Shown here one piece after another: positions 1 through 5,730 of a stretch of 6,857 bases of DNA (position 1 is its first letter; every line of letters begins with the position of its first letter). The notes below the pieces were generated by a model that was not told where the DNA came from, searched no databases, and was given only the letters and a program-made list of their open reading frames with translations. The position numbers were made by a program, and so were the translations under genes. Source of the stretch: Chloroflexota bacterium. Lineage in GTDB: Bacteria > Chloroflexota > Anaerolineae > Ardenticatenales > Ardenticatenaceae. The DNA lies in NCBI GenBank assembly GCA_003520455.1, contig DOUV01001093.1, forward strand, positions 1 to 6,857. Reading direction: 5' to 3'.

Positions 1-1
1 C

Positions 2-1489
2 CGCGCCGTCGCCCTCCGCCGGCTGGGGCAACCGGCCGACGCACTGGCCGTACTCGACCGCGCTCTGATTCTGGCCCCGAACGATCCCGACCTCCTCACG
101 ACGCAGGGTGAGCTCCTGAGCCTCCAGGGCGACAGTGACGGCGCCCTCGCGGCCTTCGAGGCCGCGCTGGCCCGGGACGACCACGCCGTGCTGGCCTGGG
201 TGGGCTATGGCGAGCTCCTGAGCCAGCTCGACCGTGATCCGGAGGCCCTGGCCGCGTTCGAGCGCGCCCTGGAAGTTGCGCCCGGCGCCTCCTTCGTCCT
301 CGCCGGCAAAGGCGAGGTCTTGCGCAAGATGAAGCGCCTCGTCGACGCGATTGCCGACTTTGGGAGCGCGCTGAACCTCAATCCGGCCGACGTCTTCGCG
401 TGGAGCAACATGGGCAAGACGCTACGCCAGATGAACTGCTTCGAGAAAGCGCTGGCAGCTTTCGACAACGCCCTGGTCCACGACTCGGCCGATCCCTGGG
501 TACTCGCGCTCCGTGGCGAAACGCTCTTCCAGCTGGGTCGGTACGAGGAAGCCCTCGCGTCGCTTGATGAGGCCCTCCGCCTCACTAGCGATCTCCCCTT
601 TGTGGTCGCGGTGCGAGGCGAGGTACTGCGCGAGTTGGGCCGGTTCGACGCCGCCCTGGCCGCTTTCGATCACGCCCTGGCACTCAACCCGAGCTATGCG
701 TGGGCCCTGGCGAGTAAGGGCCAGACGCTCCGGCGCGCGGACCGGCTGGAGGAGGCCTTGGTAGCGATCGAGCGGGCCCTGGCCGTGACGCCAGATGACC
801 CCTGGATGTGGGCCGAGAAAGGCGAGACCCTCCGCCTGATGGGCCGCTTCGATGATGCCCGCCTGGCCCTCGAGCAGGCCGTCGCGCTCGATCCAGATTA
901 CGCCTGGGCCTGGAGCAGCCTCGCCCAGACCCGGCGGGCGCTGGAAGAGTTCCCCGCGGCACTGCATGCTGTCGAGCGGGCGCGCGAGAGCGCCCCCGAG
1001 GTCCTCTGGCTGTGGAGCGAGCATGTCGAGCTTCTTCTGCTCGTGCACCGCTACGACGAGGCCACCACACTCGCGCGGGCCTATGCGGAGCGCGACGGCG
1101 ACAACGATTGGGCCCACTTCCTCGTGGCCGTTGCGGCCCAGGCTCGCAACGAGCGCCGCGAATTCAACACCGCTATCTCCCAGGCGATTCGCCTGGCCAG
1201 CGCCAACCTCAACAGTGCCGAGAGCGATGATCAGCAGGCACAGGCCCTCTTCAACCGTGCCCTCTACCGGTTGGTGCAAGCCAATCCCAGCACGGCCCGC
1301 ACCGACTATGAGAGCGCGCTGGCACTCGAATGCGAAGCACGGGTAGGCGACGCGGTGGAAGATCTCAACTTCCTCGAAGCTGTCGGCGTGTGGCTCCCCA
1401 CATGGGAACGGGCCCGGGCGCGCCTCGAAGAGTGGTTCACCGGCCAGCATCAGGCGCAGATGGTCCAACTGGCCAGACGAGAGGGCTGA
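2..1489 (+). CDS. TPR-repeat protein, 5' end outside window
   Basis: The reading frame is open from the left edge and TPR sequence already fills it, so the true start lies upstream; the GTG at 188 is only an internal Val codon. 495 codons are visible. Residues 1-28 are the end of one TPR. Residues 29-368 are ten back-to-back 34-residue repeats with the usual TPR signature: W at position 4, G at 8, L at 11, A at 20, F/L at 24, A at 27 and P near 32. One degenerate repeat follows (about 369-402), then a helical C-terminal region with no clear repeats (about 403-495). No membrane segment or catalytic motif is visible. TPRs are known as helical protein-binding solenoids, so a scaffold or sensor role is inferred; any enzymatic or ATPase domain would lie in the unseen N-terminus. 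The stop is four bases before the next gene, suggesting co-transcription and translational coupling. The family assignment is secure; the function is unknown. Confidence 0.93.
   Translation, partial: RAVALRRLGQPADALAVLDRALILAPNDPDLLTTQGELLSLQGDSDGALAAFEAALARDDHAVLAWVGYGELLSQLDRDPEALAAFERALEVAPGASFVLAGKGEVLRKMKRLVDAIADFGSALNLNPADVFAWSNMGKTLRQMNCFEKALAAFDNALVHDSADPWVLALRGETLFQLGRYEEALASLDEALRLTSDLPFVVAVRGEVLRELGRFDAALAAFDHALALNPSYAWALASKGQTLRRADRLEEALVAIERALAVTPDDPWMWAEKGETLRLMGRFDDARLALEQAVALDPDYAWAWSSLAQTRRALEEFPAALHAVERARESAPEVLWLWSEHVELLLLVHRYDEATTLARAYAERDGDNDWAHFLVAVAAQARNERREFNTAISQAIRLASANLNSAESDDQQAQALFNRALYRLVQANPSTARTDYESALALECEARVGDAVEDLNFLEAVGVWLPTWERARARLEEWFTGQHQAQMVQLARREG
86..1105 (+). 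repeat. Ten tandem 34-residue TPR units
   Basis: Ten consecutive 102-base units encode TPRs with no insertions or deletions between them. The DNA copies differ a lot, so this is an old protein repeat and not a recent tandem duplication. Units 5 to 9 are closest to consensus; units 10 and 11 lose the conserved Gly at position 8 and fade into the C-terminal region. Several later units carry Trp at positions 2 and 4. Confidence 0.88.
1479..1485 (+). promoter_or_regulatory. Ribosome binding site for the pentapeptide gene
   Basis: The purine run GAGAGGG ends eight bases before the GTG at 1494 and lies within the last codons of the TPR gene. It favours GTG 1494 over the in-frame GTG at 1506 and ATG at 1515, which sit too far downstream of it. 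Confidence 0.55.
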
Positions 1490-1493
1490 GCGC

Positions 1494-2852
1494 GTGGACT
1501 ACGATGTGCTTTCTATGCTGATGGGCACGGCTATCGCCACCGTCGCTGGGGTGACCGGTGCCTGGGTACAAAGCTGGGCCCGGGATCATTTCTCCCGCCG
1601 CCGGGCCGCCGAGGAAGAGAAAAAGCGCTGGGTCGAGCTCGCCTTGCACTGGGCGGAGAGTGGCCGCTGCGAGAGCCTTCGCCGGGCCGGTCTGGAAGGC
1701 GCCGACCTGCGAGAGGTAGACTTGGGGCCGGGTGAGCGCGAGGGCAGAGGCGCTGACCTGAGCTACAGCACCCTCACAGCCGCCCGGCTGCAGGGCGCCA
1801 ATCTGGAGAGCACGACCCTGCGAGAGGCCGGCCTCGCGGCCGCGAACCTGCAGGGCGCCAACCTGTGGAGTGCCACCCTGGAGGGCGCCGATCTCTCGAA
1901 CAGTGACCTGCGCGGTGCCAACCTGCAAAACGCCAGCCTGCAGGCAGCCAACCTCCAGGGCGCAGACCTCCGCGACGCTGACCTTCGGAATGCCGACCTG
2001 CGTGGTGCTACCCTGCGGAATGCGAACTTCGAGAACGCCAATCTGCCCGGCGCCGACCTGCAGGGCGCCGATCTGGAAGGCATCAACCTCCAAGGCGCCG
2101 CCTTGCAAGGAGCCTCCCTCGTGGGCGCCGACCTGTGCGGGGTGAAGAAACTCACTCACCTGCAGGGCGCCTCTCTCTGTGACGTCAACCTCAGTGGTGT
2201 CGACCTGCGGAACGCCGACCTGCGCCACGCGGACCTGGAGCGCGCCGACCTCCGAGGAGCCGATCTGAAAAACGCCGATCTCTCGGGCGCCAACCTCCGG
2301 GACGCCAATCTCAGGAACACGAGGCTGCAGGCGGCCACACTTCAGGGCGCTGACCTTCGCGACGTCGACCTCCGTGGCGCTAGACTATGGGACGCCCGGC
2401 TCCAATACGCCAACCTGCGGGGCGCCAACCTTCGCGATGCCGACCTGGAGGATGCCGACCTGGAAGGTGCCAACCTCATGGCCCACCTGCAGGGCGCCAG
2501 TCTAAAGAGTGCCAACCTGTGGGGCGCCGATTTGCGTGGGGCCCGGCTGCGTCATGCCAACCTGGAGGGCGCTGACCTCCAGAACGCCAACCTGTGGAGC
2601 GCCACCCTTGAGGGCGCTCAACTGAAAGACGCGCTCTACGGTGAGACAACCCGGTGGCCGAAGGACTTTCTCCCACCGCCGGAGGCGACTGCGCAAGACC
2701 TCCCGGCGATTATCGAGTTGGAACTCAGCCCTCACGAGAATGAGCTCTCCGTGGGCGCCGAAGGGCATGACAGACCCCCACCCCACCGCCAGGACCTCGA
2801 AAGCACGAATCAAGCCGAGCGCCCTCCCTCGCAAACAGAACGTGAGGGCTAG
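1494..2852 (+). CDS. Membrane-anchored pentapeptide-repeat protein
   Basis: The protein has 452 residues and starts at GTG. Residues 5-26 form a hydrophobic helix rich in Ala, Val, Gly and Met. A basic and charged stretch follows (RRR at 35-37, EEEKKR at 40-45), so by the positive-inside rule the rest should be cytoplasmic. Residues 65-379 are pentapeptides of the A(D/N)LxG type: three units, a Gly/Glu/Arg-rich insert at 80-86, 26 units, a four-residue unit at 217-220, 21 units, another four-residue unit at 326-329, and 10 units. The central residue is almost always Leu. Such repeats are known to fold as a right-handed four-sided beta-helix. After them comes TRWPKDF (386-392), resembling a motif common just after pentapeptide arrays, then a hydrophilic, probably disordered tail. 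No enzyme motif is seen. It is probably expressed with the upstream TPR gene. It does not look like a short Qnr/MfpA-type gyrase protector: it is twice as long and has a membrane helix. Function unknown. Confidence 0.93.
   Translation: MDYDVLSMLMGTAIATVAGVTGAWVQSWARDHFSRRRAAEEEKKRWVELALHWAESGRCESLRRAGLEGADLREVDLGPGEREGRGADLSYSTLTAARLQGANLESTTLREAGLAAANLQGANLWSATLEGADLSNSDLRGANLQNASLQAANLQGADLRDADLRNADLRGATLRNANFENANLPGADLQGADLEGINLQGAALQGASLVGADLCGVKKLTHLQGASLCDVNLSGVDLRNADLRHADLERADLRGADLKNADLSGANLRDANLRNTRLQAATLQGADLRDVDLRGARLWDARLQYANLRGANLRDADLEDADLEGANLMAHLQGASLKSANLWGADLRGARLRHANLEGADLQNANLWSATLEGAQLKDALYGETTRWPKDFLPPPEATAQDLPAIIELELSPHENELSVGAEGHDRPPPHRQDLESTNQAERPPSQTEREG
1686..2630 (+). 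repeat. Pentapeptide array with 15-base periodicity
   Basis: Sixty complete five-codon units can be counted, plus two four-codon units at 2142-2153 and 2469-2480 and one seven-codon insert at 1731-1751. A typical unit is GCC-GAC/AAC-CTG-x-GGC. Some longer segments recur: ANLWSATLEGA is encoded at 1857-1889 and 2586-2618, and HLQGASL at 2157-2177 and 2484-2504. At four pentapeptides per turn this would make about 15 coils. Confidence 0.92.
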
Positions 2853-2870
2853 CCCGCAGGAGTTCGATCC

Positions 2871-2900
2871 GCCGAGCAGGCGGCATACGACTCGCTCGGC
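2871..2900 (+). terminator. Stem-loop after the pentapeptide gene
   Basis: GCCGAGC (2871-2877) pairs perfectly with GCTCGGC (2894-2900) across a 16-base loop, starting 18 bases after the stop codon. No run of T follows, so it is not a classical intrinsic terminator. It may protect the 3' end or act with another factor. A second small hairpin, with AAGGC and GCCTT arms around a GCAA loop, lies at 2955-2968. Confidence 0.3.
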
Positions 2901-3067
2901 CGGTATGTCCCTCGATGTCCCCTCAGCCACGGCTATCCAGGCCAATCGGAAGCAAAGGCGCAAGCCTTAGACCGGGGATCCGCTGGTTCTTCGCGCCCGG
3001 CGTCTTGGCGTGAAAGTTTTCGCGACCGCTCTGTCTTGAAACGGCCCACTCCCGTCGCCAACCCCAC

Positions 3068-3096
3068 TTGCCCCACCGGCTGCCGCCTGTTACAAT
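3068..3096 (+). promoter_or_regulatory. Sigma-70-type promoter upstream of recQ
   Basis: TTGCCC at 3068-3073 (4 of 6 consensus bases) and TACAAT at 3091-3096 (5 of 6) are separated by exactly 17 bases. TG at 3088-3089 gives an extended -10. The expected start of transcription is near A3103, leaving an untranslated leader of about 250 bases if recQ starts at 3351. This is the only good promoter seen between the pentapeptide gene and recQ. Confidence 0.6.
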
Positions 3097-3126
3097 CCGC
3101 CGAGCCTGGCGCTCTCAGGCCGCGCT

Positions 3127-3343
3127 ATGATCCATCACGAACCAACTCCTGGCCCTGGTAGCCTGCAGCGCGGCTGCCCTCGAGTTCGATCATCTGGCTG
3201 GAGCCTGGGCGACGTTCGAGCGTGCGCTCGATGAGATCGACGCCATCGTCACGTAAACCGATGAACAGCTGCAACGAGTGCGAAGAGCGCACCGGCCGCC
3301 AGGGATGTCCTTCTTGCTGGCCGCTGCGACCTTTGCAGTTTGA
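3127..3343 (+). pseudogene. Possible remnant of a small gene
   Basis: One frame from 3131 to 3253 encodes 41 residues that look like real protein, including the stretch LAGAWATFERALDEIDAIVT, with about 78% G/C at third positions. The frame has no ATG, GTG or TTG, is closed by TGA at 3128 just upstream and by TAA at 3254, then runs on as a further helix-like stretch to TGA at 3341. Ignoring the single base C3142 would join it to the ATG at 3127, giving MIHHEQLLALVACSAAALEF and onward. So one frameshift and one nonsense change would explain the state of this region. It sits directly behind the 3068-3096 promoter and ends eight bases before the chosen recQ start. I do not recognise the family. 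It could equally be a chance open stretch in a GC-rich leader. Confidence 0.25.
3216..3231. repeat. 16-base inverted repeat in the recQ leader
   Basis: TCGAGCG and CGCTCGA form a perfect 7+7 inverted repeat with a two-base centre. It lies about 113 bases downstream of the expected transcription start and 120 bases before recQ. It could be an operator or an RNA hairpin. It also falls inside the protein-like stretch (the ERALD codons), so codon choice alone may produce it. Confidence 0.3.
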
Positions 3344-3350
3344 GTTCCTC

Positions 3351-5489
3351 ATGCCCGACAACGCACTCCGCACCGCCCTCCAACACCACTTCGGTTTCGA
3401 GGACTTCCGCCCTGGGCAACTCGCCGCCATGCGCCCGATCCTGGCCGGGCGCGACACCCTGGTCGTCATGCCCACCGGCGCCGGGAAAAGCCTCTGCTAC
3501 CAACTCCCGGCCCTGCTCAAACCGGGCACGACCGTGGTGCTGTCGCCACTGATCGCGCTGATGAAGGACCAGGTAGACGCGCTGGCCGCGCGCGGCATCC
3601 CCGCCACCTACATCAACAGCAGCCTCGACGGCGCCGAGCAGAGCGCCCGGCTGGACGGGCTGGCGCGCGGCGCCTTCCGGCTGCTCTACATCGCGCCGGA
3701 ACGGTTGCGCAACATAGCCTTCCGCGACGTCCTCAGCCAGGTCAGCGTCGCGCTGCTGGCGGTGGATGAAGCCCACTGTGTCTCGCAATGGGGCCACGAC
3801 TTCCGCCCCGATTACCTGGCGATCTGCAACCTTCTGCCGGCCATCGGTCGCCCGCCCGTGGTGGCCCTGACGGCCACCGCGACCCCCCAGGTTCAGGCCG
3901 ACATCATCCACCAACTGGCGCTGGAGCAACCCGAGCGGCTCGTCACCGGCTTCAATCGCCCCAATCTCCACTTCGAGGTTCGCTTCACGCCCGGCGAAAC
4001 CCGTAAGCAGGTCGAGCTGCGTGCACTCCTGGCCAGCTTCCCCCCCGACGCCTCCGGGGTCATCTACGTCGGTCGGCGCCGCGAGGCCGAGGAGGTCGCC
4101 GACCTGATCCGTTCGACTTGCGGCCGCCCGTGCCTGTTCTACCACGCCGGCCTGAGGCCTGAGGAGCGCACGCGCGTGCAAGATGATTTTATGTCGAGTA
4201 GATGCCCGGTAGTCGTAGCGACGAACGCCTTCGGTATGGGGGTGGACAAACCCGACGTGCGCTTCGTGATCCACTACACCATCCCCGGCACCGTCGAGGC
4301 CTACTACCAGGAGGCCGGCCGCGCCGGCCGCGACGGCAACCCGGCCCACTGCCTGGTCCTCTTCGACCCCTCTGACGCTCGCCTGCACGAGTGGTTCATC
4401 GAGAACGATGCGCCCGGACTGGAGGAACTGCGCCGTCTCTACCGCCACGTGCGCGACCGCGCGGTGAGCGCAAGCGGGATCGTGAGTGGCACCTCCGAGG
4501 ATTTTGCCGCCACTCTTCGGCTTCAGTCTGAGACCAAAGTGCGCGTGGGCCTCAAGCTGCTGGTTCAGACAGGACTTCTTGAGGAACTGGGCGAGTGGGC
4601 CGGCCAGGGCCACTGGCAGCTTCTGCCGGTCCGTGGGCCCGTCGATATGCAAACCCCGTTAGGCGACATCGAGCGGCGGCGCAAGCACAAGCGCCGCCAG
4701 CTCAGCGAGATGCTCAACTACTGCCAGGGCACCACCTGTCGCCGCCAGTTCCTGCTGGACTACTTTGGCGACGCTACGCCGCCAATTGCCGAGCGCTGCT
4801 GCGACAACTGCAGCCGCACGGTCAAGTCACCCACAGCGAGCGTGGCCGCGACCGAACGCGAGCGCCGGCCGCTGGTGATCCTGCGCACCGTCGCTATGCT
4901 GAAGTGGAACGTCGGCCGGGTGCTCCTCAGCAGGATAGTGAAAGGCGGGCGCAGCACCGGGATGGAACGGTATTTCGAGCAAGAGACGTTCGGCTTGCTG
5001 AGCCACCTCCGCCGATCTGACATCCAGCAGCTCGTGGATGCCCTCATCCGCGAGGGCTGCCTGGCATTGGAGGGTGCCGCACGCCCCGTGGTGGTCCTCA
5101 CCCGGCGCGGACAGGAAGCCCTGCGCCAGAATCTGGCTATCGCGCTCGACGAAGCCGACGCCCCGTCTCAGTCGACCCGCCCGGCCCGAGGCGCCACCGT
5201 GGAGGAGACCCGCACGCTCCTGGCAGCGGGCCTCAGCCCGGCCGAGATCGCCGACCAACGCGCCCTGACGATCGGCACAATCTACAACCACCTGGCCAGC
5301 CTGATCGAGCAAAACCGCATCCCCGTGGAGGTGGTGGTCGCCGACGACGTCCGCGCCCGTATCGTCGCGGCCTGGGAGAGTTGCAACCGGGCGTTCTACC
5401 TCTCGCCGATCAAGGATGCCCTCCCCGAGGAGATCTCCTACGGTGAGATTCGCTGCGTGCTGGCCGCGCTCAAGACGAGCGAGACGTAG
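3351..5489 (+). CDS. recQ: ATP-dependent DNA helicase RecQ
   Basis: A 712-residue superfamily 2, 3'-5' DNA helicase of recombinational repair. Visible motifs: motif 0 FRPGQ (19-23), Walker A MPTGAGKS (40-47), motif Ia near 64-75, DEAH (139-142), the aromatic-rich loop QWGHDFRPDY (146-155), motif III TATAT (174-178), motif V VVVATNAFGMGVDKP (287-301) and motif VI QEAGRAGRDG (320-329). The RecQ zinc region follows with C458, C463-RR, C483, C484 and C487. A winged-helix RQC domain spans about 504-600. Residues about 615-706 match the helix-turn-helix domain known after RQC in some bacterial RecQs and in WRN (LSPAEIADQRALTIGTIYNH). No HRDC domain is present, yet the protein is about 100 residues longer than E. 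coli RecQ. The ATG at 3351 is chosen because family members begin just before motif 0. In-frame starts at 3222 (GTG), 3231 and 3261 would add up to 43 residues, and none of the four has a strong ribosome site. A promoter at 3068-3096 probably drives it. Confidence 0.95.
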   Translation: MPDNALRTALQHHFGFEDFRPGQLAAMRPILAGRDTLVVMPTGAGKSLCYQLPALLKPGTTVVLSPLIALMKDQVDALAARGIPATYINSSLDGAEQSARLDGLARGAFRLLYIAPERLRNIAFRDVLSQVSVALLAVDEAHCVSQWGHDFRPDYLAICNLLPAIGRPPVVALTATATPQVQADIIHQLALEQPERLVTGFNRPNLHFEVRFTPGETRKQVELRALLASFPPDASGVIYVGRRREAEEVADLIRSTCGRPCLFYHAGLRPEERTRVQDDFMSSRCPVVVATNAFGMGVDKPDVRFVIHYTIPGTVEAYYQEAGRAGRDGNPAHCLVLFDPSDARLHEWFIENDAPGLEELRRLYRHVRDRAVSASGIVSGTSEDFAATLRLQSETKVRVGLKLLVQTGLLEELGEWAGQGHWQLLPVRGPVDMQTPLGDIERRRKHKRRQLSEMLNYCQGTTCRRQFLLDYFGDATPPIAERCCDNCSRTVKSPTASVAATERERRPLVILRTVAMLKWNVGRVLLSRIVKGGRSTGMERYFEQETFGLLSHLRRSDIQQLVDALIREGCLALEGAARPVVVLTRRGQEALRQNLAIALDEADAPSQSTRPARGATVEETRTLLAAGLSPAEIADQRALTIGTIYNHLASLIEQNRIPVEVVVADDVRARIVAAWESCNRAFYLSPIKDALPEEISYGEIRCVLAALKTSET

Positions 5490-5549
5490 CCCTCAACGGC
5501 AAACGACTCGATTAGTGGCCGGCAGGCGATCTGGCCTCCCAGCCTGGAA

Positions 5550-5562
5550 CGTTTGGGAAACG
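5550..5562 (+). other. Small stem-loop after recQ
   Basis: CGTTT and AAACG form a five-base-pair stem around GGG, 60 bases after the recQ stop. It is short and has no T run, so it is a weak candidate for a transcript end. Nothing else recognisable lies between the recQ stop and the promoter at 5716. Confidence 0.2.
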
Positions 5563-5715
5563 AACCACGCGGCCTACGGACCTTGATCCCGCTGGTCATG
5601 CACGGTTACAAACCGAGGGGCCGACGGGCCACGGTTGGCGGCCGTCAGACCTGCTCCGCTCAGACCTCGAGACGGTCCTCCGCCTCGCCTCCCTCTTTCG
5701 CGGCGTGACAGCGCG

Positions 5716-5724
5716 TGCTATACT
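5716..5724 (+). promoter_or_regulatory. Extended -10 promoter, apparently leaderless
   Basis: TG at 5716-5717, one base, then TATACT at 5719-5724 (5 of 6 consensus bases) form an extended -10. The best-placed -35 at 17-base spacing (TTTCGC, 5696-5701) is poor, as is tolerated with extended -10 elements. Six bases separate the box from A5731, which is the first base of the ATG, so transcription should start at or beside the start codon. No ribosome site precedes the ATG, which fits a leaderless message. Confidence 0.6.
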
Positions 5725-5730
5725 TTCAGT

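Larger units (their letters stand above)
2853..3350 (+). other. Gene-poor stretch before recQ
   Basis: No intact gene with a credible start is seen in these 498 bases. The first half (2853-3060) holds two stem-loops and nothing else I recognise. The second half holds a sigma-70-type promoter at 3068-3096, a protein-like stretch lacking a start codon (3127-3343), a 16-base inverted repeat, and a possible upstream extension of the recQ frame back to 3222. These are listed separately. Confidence 0.6.

Noticed and set aside
1437..2228. Repetitive - strand frame (VGALQVGAxQ type) opposite the pentapeptide array
   Set aside because: Its periodicity is the antisense image of the 15-base pentapeptide repeat. 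The + strand reading has the known A(D/N)LxG pattern, a ribosome site and a capping motif.
1686..2630. Possible CRISPR-like or satellite DNA because of the regular spacing
   Set aside because: The 15-base period is continuous coding sequence without spacers; it is fully explained by the pentapeptide protein.
2861..2875. GAGTTCGATCC resembling a tRNA T-loop
   Set aside because: The flanking bases do not form the five-pair T stem and no acceptor, D or anticodon arms can be found around it.
4313..4329. Perfect hairpin GGCCGGC-CGC-GCCGGCC inside recQ
   Set aside because: It is produced by the codons of the conserved motif VI AGRAGR, so it needs no regulatory explanation.
3249..4652. Open frame of 467 codons on the - strand opposite recQ
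   Set aside because: It mirrors the highly conserved helicase motifs and shows no family features of its own.
5617..5640. GACGG...CCGTC inverted repeat as a terminator of recQ
   Set aside because: Only five pairs form before mismatches, and no T run follows.
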